Shown piece by piece: positions 22,445 to 33,458 of a DNA stretch of 64,000 nt (position 1 is the stretch's first letter; each line of letters starts with the position of its first letter). Source of the stretch: Chamaecyparis obtusa. Lineage: Eukaryota; Streptophyta; Pinopsida; Cupressales; Cupressaceae. Position numbers and translations under genes: made by a program. Location: NCBI GenBank assembly GCA_027943335.1, contig BSBK01009268.1, positions 646,834-710,833 on the forward strand, written 5' to 3'. Under the pieces are notes generated by a model. That model searched no databases. It was given only the letters and a program-made list of their open reading frames with translations, and had not been told where the DNA came from.

Positions 22445-24468
22445 TGTAATGTCCCCTTTTTGGCTAACTTGGAAAACAAGAACAATTACTCCACTTCTCA
22501 GACTTACTCTATCAGATACTTACAATTAAACTAAGTAATGGAGGTTACTTAAGATATCAACCACTATTTCAGATTCAATCACAATATGTGTGTAAGATGA
22601 TATTGATACCAATATGTTTAATGGCATTGTCAGATATAATGATATGAAATATGCTATGAATATGATGTTTCCTATCACTTATAGTGATAGTATAATGATG
22701 CTATGTCTGATATAAACAATATCGATATGCAATCAATAAGTATTGCTTACAGCAATGTATTTGCTGTGTCTGATATGATGATGTAATTATGCAAATGTGT
22801 AATATCGCTACGAGTGATATGTTGCTATTTCAGATTCTGAATTATATGCTTGCAACTTCAAATATTGATGTTGTTTCTTACTATCCTTTCTATCTGTGCA
22901 ATCATGGTGTTGTCTCTGATCTGCAATGATAAACTTGAAACCAAACTGCTAAAGGCAGATGCTCTATTGAGTATATCCAAATATGGATAAGTAAATAAAG
23001 TTCTAATGATGCCTTGAGTGACTGACGAGAATGCATTCTTATATTGTCTTTAACAAATGAAGAGATGCTATGAATGAGACGTGTCTTGTTTCTTCCTCCA
23101 TGTCCCTTTGTTAATCACACCTTTCCATAATCCGGCAGTTCACATAATATTATTTCATTATTTTCTGATCATAGATAACTCCCAGATTGACTCAATATCA
23201 AATCTTTTTATGAAGGTAATCTTCCCTAATTGGTAGTGCAACCAGTAGTTAACATCCATTGTGTTTGTATTAGTTTGGTCTAACTATCATTAGTATTTAG
23301 TCAATCGATATTAACTCTTGCCTTATCCCATATTGTTATGATTATATCCAATCTTTCTACTTTGATATAAGTCGATATCATTTTCTAATAATTGTCCATT
23401 TATTGGTTGATTGCTGGTAATGGAGTTTGATCTTCAAATTGACTTCCATTCCTGTTAATACTTAAGGATACATTGTACTTATTATCCATGACTAATGCCT
23501 CATTCATCAATAGCTTGTGATATAATCACTGATGCTTTTGTGTTTCTACAAGATGTGGTTTATCTCAGACAATCGATAATCTTTCAATCCTTTAGTCGAT
23601 ATCCTCCTATGTGGTGTCTATTGATATAGATAGTAGAATTCAATCTAGTTTATGTTATTGTCATGATAACATAGGAAGTGATGGTGCATATTTGCTAGTG
23701 GGTCTTCATGTTTGATATTGCTTTATCAGATATGTCATTGTCTAAACTTGTGCAATTAATGATTATTTATAATATATGAATGGTTATCCTTCTTGCTTAT
23801 CAATACATCTTCTGAAACACATAGCGACCTATCCCTTATTCATATCATGTTGATCTTGACTTCATAGTATTTGGTTCATTAATCATCCTCTCATGGTATC
23901 GATGTGTAATGACTAGTGATTGTTGTATCACTTCTTCATTCCTCATCATGATAGATAATGCAGATGTTTAATGTAGATGTATATCGATTACAGATATTCG
24001 ATATTGCTTTAAATGTTATTATTATTGTTATTATTATTAATGTTATTGTTATTATTAAATATTATAATTAATGATGTTAGTAATATTAATAATATTATAA
24101 TAAATATTATTATAGTGATAACATATTGTTTTATATTGAGAGGTTTATTAATATTATTTATATATTAAAATTATTATATCAATAATTGATTTAATATTAT
24201 TACTTAATATATTATTATAATATATTATATATAATTTATTAATAATTATTTATTATTAATTTATATTATAATTATAATCATAATTATATTATTTATTAAT
24301 ATTTTAATATTATTTAATTAACATATTACTTATTATGCTAACTATATATTATTATTATATTTTGATAATAATTATATATTATTGTTATATACCGTTAATA
24401 ATAGATTATTATATATCATCTAATCATTTTATTATTATACTAAGTTCAATATGTCACGGCTCATGACA
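22445..24468. mobile_element. 2.0-kb solo LTR inside the S-repeat block
   Basis: It begins TGTAATGTCCCC and ends GCTCATGACA, flanked by a perfect TTGTC duplication (22440-22444 and 24469-24473). The restored site CAGTGATTGTCCCTTGTG is the uninterrupted S-repeat sequence. The TG...CA ends and the 5-bp duplication identify an LTR. No primer-binding site, polypurine tract or coding region is present, so it is a solo LTR. Its last 450 bp are almost pure A/T. The family is different from the chromovirus LTRs. Confidence 0.88.
24000..24440. repeat. AT-rich low-complexity tract
   Basis: ATT/TTA-dominated sequence with many ATTATTATT and TATATTA words, inside the 2.0-kb solo LTR. Confidence 0.85.
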
Positions 24469-25085
24469 TTGTCCCTTGTGTAATTGCCACTTGAATGTAT
24501 TGCTGTTGAACCACATTAATGCTTTTCTTCTTCAACAAATGAGGACAGTCACTCTAGAGACAACATGATAATGTACACTCATTGTAAGGACAGTCACAAA
24601 TGAGGACATCTCACAGTGACTGTCCCTTGTGTAATTGTCGCTTGAATTACACAAGGGACAGTCATTGTGAGATGTCCTCATTTGTGACAAGGACAGTCAC
24701 ACATGAGGACATCTCACAGTGATTGTCCCTTGTGTAATTGCCACTTGAATGTATTGCTATTGAACCACATTAATGCTTTTCTTCTTCAACAAATGAGGAC
24801 AGTCACTGTAAAGACAACATGATAATGTACACTCACTGTAAGGACAGTCACAAATGAGGACATCTCATAGTGACTGTCCCTTGTGTAATTGCCACTTGAA
24901 TGTATTGCTATTCAGCCACATTAATGCTTTTCTTCTTCAACAAATGAGGATAGTCACTCTAAGGACAACATGATAATGTACACTCACTGTAAGTGTACAT
25001 TATCATGTTGTCTTTACAATGACTGTCCTCCTTCCAGTGGCAATTACACAAGGGACAGTCACTGTAAAGACAACATGATAATGTA
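24469..25085. repeat. S-repeat block 2, continued
   Basis: Continuation of the block interrupted at 22444. It includes a compact hairpin at about 24970-25085, where AACATGATAATGTACAC is followed at once by GTGTACATTATCATGTT. Confidence 0.85.
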
Positions 25086-25405
25086 GAGAAACGTTGTCAT
25101 TTGTATTTTCAACAGCGCTGAGAGAGATTCCCTCCGCGAAATCACAGCTACAATTTCTGAGTACGTTGGGTTTATTTTTCTTTTGTCATTATTATGTAAT
25201 CTAGTATTCAGCTGTTATAGAGCTAAAATACCCAGAAATGAGGACATATCTATGTTGAATTTATTGTTAGCGGCTTTGGTTATTTAGAAGTTTAATTTTA
25301 TTTGTTCATCTTTCAAGCAGAAACGTTTTGTGGACCGTAACATCTTCATTGTTTCGGGTATGCAATGAAACAGCCCTAACTTGCGACTACCTTCACGGTA
25401 CTTGT
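25086..25405 (+). repeat. R2 repeat copy 3 (uninterrupted reference copy)
   Basis: Continues from an S-repeat directly into GAGAAACGTTGTCATTTG and runs to CACGGTACTTGTGTACATT. Because it passes without a break into the next S-repeat, it defines the empty site of the solo LTR at 18934. Confidence 0.85.
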
Positions 25406-25581
25406 GTACATTATCATGTTGTCTTTACAGTGACTGTCCTCATTCAAGTGGCAATTACACAAGGGACAGTCACTATGAGATGTCCTCATTTGTGACAAGG
25501 ACAGTCACACATGAGGACATCTCACAGTGACTGTCCCTTGTGTAATTGCCACTTGAATGTGTTGCTATTCAACCACATTTA
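25406..25581. repeat. S-repeat block 3
   Basis: An inverted pair of S-repeat units, ending within the ACCACATT word where the GGCCCGTTTGGACC-type insert begins. Confidence 0.8.
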
Positions 25582-25850
25582 TAGGCCCGTTTGGACCACA
25601 ACACACAGTAGCTTTAGTTCGTATGCTGCCATTTCAAGTATGATTAATGAAGTTACCTTTATCACAGGATGAAAGTGAGCAGTCAACATACCGGTACAGA
25701 GCTGGCAGCATTAATACGGTGACTAGGGCATCGTTTAATGGTGGTATTGTGTTTTCCCATGTTTAGGGCATCGACCTTTTGAAGCATTGCCTTCATCTTT
25801 CTTAAGTCTGAGTTTTAAGTTTGTTTATCTCTCTCGGTGCTGTTGAAAAT
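25582..25850 (+). other. Insert starting GGCCCGTTTGGACC; possible captured exon
   Basis: The S-repeat is interrupted by TATAGGCCCGTTTGGACCAC. The mini-repeats at 26460, 29853 and 30217 end with the inverse of this terminus. A splice-acceptor-like TTTATCACAG (near 25668) is followed by an open stretch reading DESEQSTYRYRAGSINTVTR before a stop. I do not recognise the peptide. It may be a captured exon or chance. Confidence 0.35.
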
Positions 25851-25946
25851 ACAAATGACAACGTTCTTGTTTTTTTTGCCCTTATATCCCGATGTGATTT
25901 CGCGGAGGGTTACGGCGTTGTTGAAAACAAAAATGAAAACACAAAT

Positions 25947-26459
25947 CCCTTGTGTAATTGCCACTTGAAGGAGGACCGTCACTGTAAAGACAACATGATA
26001 ATGTACACTTATAGTGAGTGTACATTATCATGTTGTCTTTAGAGTGACTATCCTCATTTGTTGAAGAAGAAAAGCATTAATGTGGCTGAATAGCAATACA
26101 TTGAAGTGGCAATCACACAAGGGACACTCACTGTGAGATGTCCTCATTTGTGACTGTCCTTACAGTGAGTGTACATTATCATGTTGTCTTTAGAGTGACT
26201 GTCCTCATTTGTTGAAGAAGAAAAGCATTAATGTGGTTCAATAGCAATACATTCAAGTGGCAATTACACAAGGGACAATCGATCACTGTGAGATGTTCTC
26301 ATGTGTGACTATCCTTGTCACAAATGAGGACATCTCACAATGACTGTCCCTTCTATAATTGCCACTTGAATGAGGACAATCACTGTAAAGACAACATGAT
26401 AATGTACACTTACAATGAGTGTACATTATCATGTTGTCTTTACAGTGGCTGCCCTCATG
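25947..26459. repeat. S-repeat block 4
   Basis: Mostly inverted-orientation units (GTACATTATCATGTTGTC ... TTGAAGAAGAAAAGCATTAATG ... CAAGGGACA). It is flanked on the left by a partial inverted copy of the 77-bp unit. Confidence 0.85.
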
Positions 26460-26597
26460 TTGTATATTCTTCTCTGTAGATGCTACTATATGGTAGGGAA
26501 CTTCTTAGAACTGTTGGTATATTCTTACAACTTGTTACACCTGGTATATTCTTCTCTGTAGATGCTACTATGTGTCGTGGTCCAAACAAGCCCATAA
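26460..26597. repeat. Mini-repeat M, copy 1 (ends GGTCCAAACAAGCCC)
   Basis: About 135 bp containing the phrase TATTCTTCTCTGTAGATGCTAC twice, spaced about 83 bases. It ends GTCGTGGTCCAAACAAGCCCAT. Copies at 29853-29984 and 30217-30349 end GGTCCAAACGGGCCC or a close variant, the inverse of the GGCCCGTTTGGACC start at 25586. It is probably a small DNA element nested in the S-repeat. Confidence 0.6.
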
Positions 26598-26912
26598 ATG
26601 TGGTTGAATAGCAATACATTCAAGTGGCAATTACACAAGGGACAGTCACTGTGAGATATCCTCATGTGTGACTGTCCTTGTCACAAATGAGGACATCTCA
26701 CAGTGACTGTCCCTTGTGTAATTGCCACTTGAAGGAAAAAAGCATTAATGTGGTTCAATAGCAATGTATTCAAGTGGCAATTACACAAGGGATAATCACT
26801 CTGAGATTTCCTCATTTGTGACTATCCTTACAGTGAGTGTACATTATCATGTTGTCTTTACAGTGACTATCCTCATTTGTTGAAGGAAAAAAGCATTAAT
26901 GTGGTTCAATAG
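26598..26912. repeat. S-repeat block 5, left part
   Basis: S-repeat units running to GGTTCAATAG at 26912, where a solo LTR enters. The repeat resumes at 28632 with AATAGCAATGCATTC. Confidence 0.85.
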
Positions 26913-28631
26913 TGATGCAGAGTAGTCAGCAAGAAACTTGGATCTATGTCCCAACCCACTTCAAGACACCAAAATGACTCAACTAATCAATTAGGCTCTA
27001 ATTTCTATAGGTTAATGTTTAAACTCTACAAAGTAATGAATTTCAAGGTTTCAAGGATCACACAACAACTTATGGACTCAATCCCATTCAATAACAAATT
27101 TCCTTTTAGGGACAAGTTCCCTGATTTTCTATCAAAAGAGACTTTTAAGGTTCTAGATCTTACTTCCTGCAGCAAAACTTAGAAACCCCTTAGATATCAT
27201 CTAAATAACAAGAATCATACATTGGTTGTGATCTAAACAACCCAAGACATCAAAATAACAAACTGACCTAGTGACCCTAGTAGGTCTCCCAAACCTGCTC
27301 TGCAGCCATAACTCTGCAACTTGCCAAAGGACTCTAAGAAGTTATATGTTTTTTGAGTATCCTTTTTGGATTTCTAACAGACCACCAACTCTCAGACCCT
27401 GACTCCACTCCAGCATATCAATGTCTTCATTGAGACCGCAGACCTAATGCATGCTTTTAGGTGTGGGTTCCAAAATAAAGCATTAAAAATGGGTGTATGA
27501 AAGCAAGATCAGAGTTTTGGAGTGTTCTCCTGATCTAGATAAACAAGAATGCACAAGTTTTCAAGTCCTCAATAGGATGCAAGCTTCTGATTTTAATCTG
27601 ATTACCATCTTCCCAGCCAAAAACATGGTAGTTTTTGATCTAGGGCTCGCTCTCAACAAATGTAGATGCAACCCCCTACCTCAGGGCTTTTAGAATATAC
27701 AAATATACATCCTTAACTCTCATTCCACCAAGGAAGAAGGAATTCCAATGGTTGAAACGTGAGTTAAGGTCTTTACATCAGTCAAACCCTGAAAATGAGG
27801 GTTTGTAAACAATGCACAGAAAATTTGAAATAACTTAGATATAAAACAAAGAGAATCAATCAAACCAACTTCCAAAGCATTAGATGTCACTATTACAACT
27901 TCTAGGAAAATTTTATCATCCAAACACCATCTGTACAGCCGTACAGAGTTCATTTTTCACCAGAAATGCACTAAAATAGGGTTATTTTTATTTTTTATGA
28001 AAGCAAAATGATTACAATACTAGTTCTCTATCTGTCTTCGACCATTTGAAGCCTAAAATAGGCTCTCCAAATGTTGGTTCAACCATCTAGGTGGTTAGAA
28101 CAGTTTATCCAACAAATGTCAACTTTGCTAAGCAACTTTTAAAGTTGCATTACAACTTTGCAAACAACTTTACCGAGAAGGTTAAAAATGTGTTGTGAAA
28201 CTTTAGGAACCTTATTAAAGTTATTTTGGACCTTCAAACTTCTTAACAACATCTAAAAGACACCTAATAAACACTTACTATGCTCATTTCATCCAAGGAC
28301 TCAAAAGATGCCCAAGGTTTATAAGTCACCAAGGGGTCTTGTGTGCAACAAGTGGATGTTTATAAGGAGATAAAATCAATCCTTAATATTTATTACAAAC
28401 CAAGAAAACATCTAAAACTCCTATTCTAATTTATTGTCATTCAAAAAGACTCTGATTTGTCATTCAAAAAGACTCTGATTTGTCAATCAAAAGGACCTTT
28501 CACCAGTCAATCCTTCAAAGCTCCAAGGTGAAAATCTTATGTTCCAATTGATAGGATTTGACTCCTTGGCTTCATGGAAACTTCCTTCAATCATGGTGTC
28601 TTTGGCTTGCATTAGGGATGCCCCTGCATCA
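26913..28631. mobile_element. 1.7-kb solo LTR inside the S-repeat block
   Basis: It starts TGATGCAGAGTAGTC and ends CCCCTGCATCA, so its first eight bases TGATGCAG are the inverse of the last eight (CTGCATCA). Perfect AATAG duplications flank it (26908-26912, 28632-28636), and the restored sequence is the standard S-repeat CAATAGCAAT. No coding or priming sites are seen. It is a third solo LTR in the CACTA element, unlike the other two in internal sequence. Confidence 0.9.
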
Positions 28632-28673
28632 AATAGCAATGCATTCAAGTGGCAATTACACAAGGGACAGTAC
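28632..28673. repeat. S-repeat end adjoining cargo segment 1
   Basis: AATAGCAATGCATTCAAG continuing to ACACAAGGGACAGT, after which the non-repeat segment begins. The same ACACAAGGGACAGT precedes the PIN segment at 31509. Confidence 0.85.
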
Positions 28674-29495
28674 ATGCCCATTAAAGTTGGTGTTTTGTTA
28701 TCTAGCATGACAATGGAGACAGCATACTCTGTGTCAATTTTACTGATCAAATTTCCCTCCGCCAGGCAAAGCAACAATCTAGGTATGATAAGGTGAAATT
28801 TTGTAGTCCTTTTGGGTATGATAACAGTTCCAGTTTCCAATAAGATGGTTCATTTTTATAATCTAGCTTCAATTTCTCTTGTGAAAATCTTTTTTTCATT
28901 TTATGGGTGGTAAAATATAATTATTATGCTAGAGGTGTGTACTTATGGATGATAATGAAACAAAATGATAAGATTTAAGACTTGTTTTTTTTTTAAATAG
29001 CAATTTAAGTTTCCTTCTATTATAAATTACTATTTTTCTATTTTTTAATGTATCTTTCCAGATCTTTTATATCAATTTTATTTATGAAATATAAATATAT
29101 TAATAATGTTTTAGTGTTTTTAGGATTAGTTTATATCAATTCTATGTATCATCATTCGTCATTCAATTGTCAGTATTATTAATTTAGACTGTGCAATTGT
29201 AGAACTACTCGAATATGGGTTGGATGGATACTCAAGCAGGGGAACCCTCCTCAATTATCTCAAGCAGTGAACTTGGAAAAATGTGTCCTGAAGGAACCCT
29301 TTCCATCAGAGAGATAAAAGTACAAACAAGTAAAAGAAGTAGGCTCTGCAAATATGTTTTTGTGAAGAAAAATGATACATTATTTGAGTATGGTTCATGA
29401 GGTATATCTAAAAAGACATTTTTTTTCTTATTATAATAAAAGAGGAAGTTGTGAATGTCAAAGTTGAGTGAAACAAAAATTATTTTCATCAAATT
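28674..29495 (+). other. Cargo segment 1, partial duplicate of the PIN segment
   Basis: The first 130 bp (ACATGCCCATTAAAGTTGG... to about 28800) and the last 80 bp (TTATTATAATAAAAGAGG... to about 29495) are nearly identical to the first and last parts of the PIN-bearing segment 31510-32366. The middles differ and no PIN exon is found here. An open stretch at 29215-29400 begins GWMDTQAGEPSSIISSSELG and resembles an exon, but I do not recognise it. The two segments look like differently deleted copies of one capture. Confidence 0.6.
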
Positions 29496-29852
29496 TTGTT
29501 AGGCTTGCTTTTGGGAATAGTTTCTTACAATATTGCTATTAAGATTTTTATTGTGTAGTTTTTAGATTAGGTTTATAAAATTATATTTCATGAGTAGTGA
29601 TTCATATTAATCAATTAATGATACTTTTGGAAGGTATTTTCAATGTGTCAAATTTTGATATTTTTACAAGAATTAGATTGTGTAATTTTTTTAATTAAAG
29701 TCATTGACTCATATTTCATAAATAATAGTTCTCATGAATCCATCTCTTATAAGATTGAATAGTGTGTTTAGGAAGTATTTCTGATAGTATGTCAAATTAT
29801 GATATTACTATTACCATTAGATTGCATGGCTTTGAAGTCAACCTCGTTGACC
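29496..29852. other. Unassigned AT-rich stretch
   Basis: About 360 bp, AT-rich, with a loosely repeated ATTAGATTG(T/C)... phrase. No gene or boundary signature is seen. Confidence 0.4.
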
Positions 29853-29984
29853 CATATTCTTCTCTTTAGATGCTACTATGTGTTAGGGAACTTCTTAGAA
29901 CTGTTGGTATATTCTTACAACTTGTTACACCTGGGATATTCTTCTTTATAGATGCTACTGTGTGCCGCGGTCCAAACGGGCCCA
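29853..29984. repeat. Mini-repeat M, copy 2
   Basis: Same structure as 26460-26597, ending GCCGCGGTCCAAACGGGCCC, the clearest form of the terminus. Confidence 0.65.
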
Positions 29985-30216
29985 TAAATGTGGTTGAATA
30001 GCAATACATTCAAGTGGAAATTACACAAGGGACAGTCACTGTGAGATGTCCTCATGTATGACTGTCCTTGTCACAAATGAGGACATCTCACAGTGACTGT
30101 CCCTTGTGTAATTGCCACTTGAATGAGGACAGTCACTGTAAAGACAACATGATAATGTACACATACAATGAGTGTACATTATCATGTTGTCTTTACAGTG
30201 GCTGCCCTCATGTTGT
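29985..30216. repeat. S-repeat block 6
   Basis: Paired inverted units with the CACAAGGGACAGTCACTGTG and GATAATGTACAC words, flanked by two M mini-repeats. Confidence 0.85.
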
Positions 30217-30349
30217 ATATTCTTCTCTGTAGATGCTACTATGTGCTAGGGAACTTCTTAGAACTATTGCTATATTCTTACAACTTGTTACACCTAGGAT
30301 ATTCTTCTCTGTAGATGCTACTATGTGCTATGGTCCAAATGGGCCCATA
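30217..30349. repeat. Mini-repeat M, copy 3
   Basis: Third copy, ending TATGGTCCAAATGGGCCC. Together with copy 2 it makes an alternating M-S-M-S pattern, implying that S and M were duplicated together. Confidence 0.65.
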
Positions 30350-30526
30350 AATGTGGTTGAATAGCAATACATTCAAGTGGAAATTACACAAGGGATAGTC
30401 ACTATGAGATGTCCTCATGTGTGACTGTCCTTGTCACAAATGAGGACATCTCATAGTGACTGTCCCTTGTGTAATTGCCACTTGAATGAGGACAGTCACT
30501 GTAAAGACAACATGATAATGTACACA
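30350..30526. repeat. S-repeat block 7
   Basis: An inverted pair, nearly the same as block 6, ending GATAATGTACAC next to the inverted R2 copy. Confidence 0.85.
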
Positions 30527-30842
30527 AGTACCATGAAGGTAGTCGCAAGTTAGGGCTGTTTCATTGCATACCCGAAACAATGAAGACGTTACAGTCCACA
30601 AAATGTTTGTGCTTGAAAGATGAACAAATAAAATTAAACTTCTAAATAACCAAAGCCGCTAACAATAAATTCAACATAGATATGTCCTCATTTCTGGGTA
30701 TTTTAGCTCTGTAACAGCTGAATACGAGATTACATAATAATGACAAAAGAAAAATAAACCCAATGTACTCAAAAATTGTAGCTATGATTTCACGGAGGGA
30801 ATCTCTCTCGGCGCTGTTGAAAATACAAATGACAATGTTTCT
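30527..30842 (-). repeat. R2 repeat copy 4 (inverted)
   Basis: Reverse complement of R2: starts AAGTACCATGAAGGTAGTCG and ends AAATGACAATGTTTCTC. It is the only inverted copy; with 25086-25405 it makes a 320-bp inverted repeat spanning about 5.8 kb. Confidence 0.85.
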
Positions 30843-31509
30843 CTACATTATCATGTTGTCTTTACAATGACTGTCCCTTGTGTAATTGCCACTTGAAGGA
30901 GGACAGTCACTATAAAGACAACATGATAATGTACACTTACAGCCTGTGTACATTATCATGTTGTCTTTAGAGTGACTATCCTCATTTGTTGAAGAAGAAA
31001 AGCATTAATGTGGCTGAATAGCAATACATTCAAGTGGCAATTACACAAGGGACAGTCACTGTGAGATGTCCTCATTTGTGACTATCCTTACAGTGAGTGT
31101 ACATTATCATGCTGTCTTTATAGTGACTGTCCTCATTTGTTGAAGGAGAAAAGCATTAATGTGGTTCATTAGCAATGTATTCAAGTGGCAATTACACAAG
31201 GGATAGTCACTCTGAGATTTCCTCATTTGTGACTATCCTTACAGTGAGTGTACATGATCATGTTGTCTTTACAGTGACTGTTCTCATTTGTTGAAGGAAA
31301 AAAGCATTAATGTGGTTCAATAGCAATGTATTCAAGCGGCAATTACACAAGGGATAATCACTCTAAGATTTCCTCATTTGTGACTATCCTTACAGTGAGT
31401 GTACATTATCATGTTGTCTTTACAGTGACTGTCCTCATTTGTTGAAGGAAAAAAGCATTAATGTGGTTCAATAGCAATGAATTCAAGTGGCAATTACACA
31501 AGGGACAGT
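30843..31509. repeat. S-repeat block 8, left flank of the PIN cargo
   Basis: Four or five units in mostly the same orientation, each with CAGTGAGTGTACAT and AAGCATTAATGTGG, spaced about 150 bases. It ends ACACAAGGGACAGT at 31496-31509, where the PIN segment starts. Confidence 0.85.
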
Positions 31510-32366
31510 ACATGCCCATTAAAGTTGGTGTTTTGTTATCCAGCATGACAATGGAGACAGCATACTCTATGTCAATTTTACTGATCAAATTTCCCTCTGC
31601 CAGGCAAAGAAACAATCTGGGTATGATAAGGTAAAGTTTTTGCAACAATTTCTTTCTACTGCTAAGGTTACCATTGTTTATGGTTTCTGTTATATAGTTC
31701 TATCTATATTGCTATATGGCCTTTTGTTTAGGATTAAGTAGACGAGGGAAAATATTTCTTTTGTGGATTGTAAACAAAACATTGAATTATTTCAGAGAAC
31801 AGATCTAAATCTATAAGATGCTATGATGGAGCACATGACCATGTACTTGTGAATATTAGGATCCATGTTAATCAAATGACTACTTTATGTAAATTACTTT
31901 TGAGTAAGTAAAAGGCAATACAATTTTTTGAAGTGTGCAAGGATTTTTATGATATACAGGTGTATGAAGAAATGAATCTATGTTGTTTTGTATCAATATC
32001 AAACATCTCTAATATATTTTCATGTTTTTATAATCTATTTTGCAGATGGAAAGTTGAAATGCCAGCTATCCTAGAGCAGTCAATAAGAATATTGTCTGAT
32101 GCTGGTCTTGGTATGGCCATGTTCAGTCTGGGTATGTTTTGAATTCTTCTCTATCTCTTTGATTGAGGAGTACTCGATATATGCATGTGCTTTTTTCTTC
32201 TTTGATGGTTGTGAAGCTCTGTTTGTTCTAAATACCACTGTATTGCAATTGTATTAGTTTCATTATTTTCTCTAAAGTCACTGTATTTTTTCTTATTATA
32301 ATAAAAGAGGAAGTTGTGAATGTCAAAGTTGAGTGAAACAAAAATTATTTTCATCAAATTTTGTTA
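31510..32366 (+). other. Cargo segment 2, genomic fragment of a PIN gene
   Basis: About 860 bp of non-repeat sequence between S-repeat words. It contains one recognisable exon at 32046-32131 with flanking intron sequence. Its two ends are shared with cargo segment 1 (28674-29495). Introns are retained, so the capture was from DNA, not from spliced RNA. Confidence 0.75.
32046..32131 (+). pseudogene. Single PIN auxin-efflux carrier exon
   Basis: The 86-bp exon translates to [13 protein letters not shown] then [16 protein letters not shown]. This is the start of the conserved C-terminal transmembrane half of PIN proteins, the plasma-membrane exporters of auxin (family form [30 protein letters not shown]). 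A polypyrimidine TTTTGCAG precedes it and GGTATGTTTT follows it, so both splice sites are intact and fall where PIN genes have introns. The frame has no stop. No other PIN exon is found in the window, so it cannot encode a transporter. Confidence 0.9.
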
Positions 32367-32652
32367 CTATCACAAGGGACAGTAACAAAGCCCTAGCTTT
32401 TCCTCTGATATAGCCTTCTCCCATACCTCATCCTGAGATTCTTTGTCTTCTGTGTCATCTGATCCTCCTATACAAGTTGCAAATGAAATTTATCATTCAT
32501 GTATAGACTGAGATAATATAATGCACTTGATATTTGAATCGTCGTACATGTATAGAATGACAGAATATAATGCATTCAATATTTTTATTATCATTCATGT
32601 ATATATTGAGATAATATGATGCATTCGATATTTGAAAAAAGTGACCGGATAC

Positions 32653-32908
32653 CTTCTTTCTTGCCAAACGTGTTTTTACAACCTTCACATCTGCAGCCAT
32701 CTGAGCAGCCAACCCCTACCTAAAATAAAAGATACAAGCACTAATCAGAATACACATAAACTACTCTCCAGCCTTTAACCTTAAATTAAGCAATCAATTG
32801 AAGATATCTACCTGATAGCATTCACAGTATTTCTTTAGACACATTGATTTCTTACAATTGTAGCCTCTTTTGTGCCTTGCCGATGCTGGAGTCTCGGTGC
32901 ACTCTCTG
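32653..32908 (-). pseudogene. Second CXC repeat of the TSO1/TCX fragment
   Basis: Exon 32908-32812 reads [20 protein letters not shown] then KYCECYQ, and exon 32719-32653 reads VGVGCSDGCRCEGCKNTFGK. In the family the start is R-G-C-N-C-K-K-S. Here the first zinc-binding cysteine is tyrosine (TAC for TGC), a single G-to-A change. The intron between the exons has GTAGAT...TTTTAG borders. Confidence 0.92.
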
Positions 32909-33018
32909 CTGAAGTAAGATAGCGAGAAAGATAAGAACTCTCCATAGATAGTTAAGTAATAGTGATACTATAAAGAGAAAACACCAGAACAAAGGAAAAC
33001 CTCTCAGTATTTTCTCAC

Positions 33019-33458
33019 CCCATTAGTTGGTGGAGAGTCAGCACCATGAACAATTTTAGGAGCAAAAGCAAGTAGATTGCGTGATTCTATCTGCTGGCGT
33101 GTGCCAACAACCATATCTGTATACTCGGGTTTGTTAAAGCACTCTTGACATGTGCAGGACTCAACGCAGTATACTCCTACTGCAAAACACTCACAATACC
33201 TACAAGAGTACTAGTAAGAATTTCATTTAAATTAAAACTATAAATCTAGTCATGTCAATACATGAATTGAAATGCAAAAATCAAAAAAGATCTATTTATT
33301 TAATTATCTGATCTACTGCATCTAAGAGGTACGTAGAATGTTCTGGATTGCAATTTGCTTTTCTTAAGTGCTAACACATAGACCTTCATAGCAATGTTCA
33401 AGTTCTGAGACAATTGCAACGTTTGCAGCCTTCTTTATCCCCAGTCGTGGCAGACTTT
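33019..33458 (-). pseudogene. First CXC repeat of the TSO1/TCX fragment
   Basis: Exon 33458-33384 begins KSATTGDKEGCKRCNC, then decays: the expected KKSKCLKL is replaced by a stretch with two stops and a net 3-base gain. Exon 33198-33019 continues well preserved as [20 protein letters not shown], then [20 protein letters not shown]. The cysteine spacing C-x-C, C-x4-C-x3-C-x-C-x2-C is intact in the second half. The splice phase joining the two exons still fits. Confidence 0.9.
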
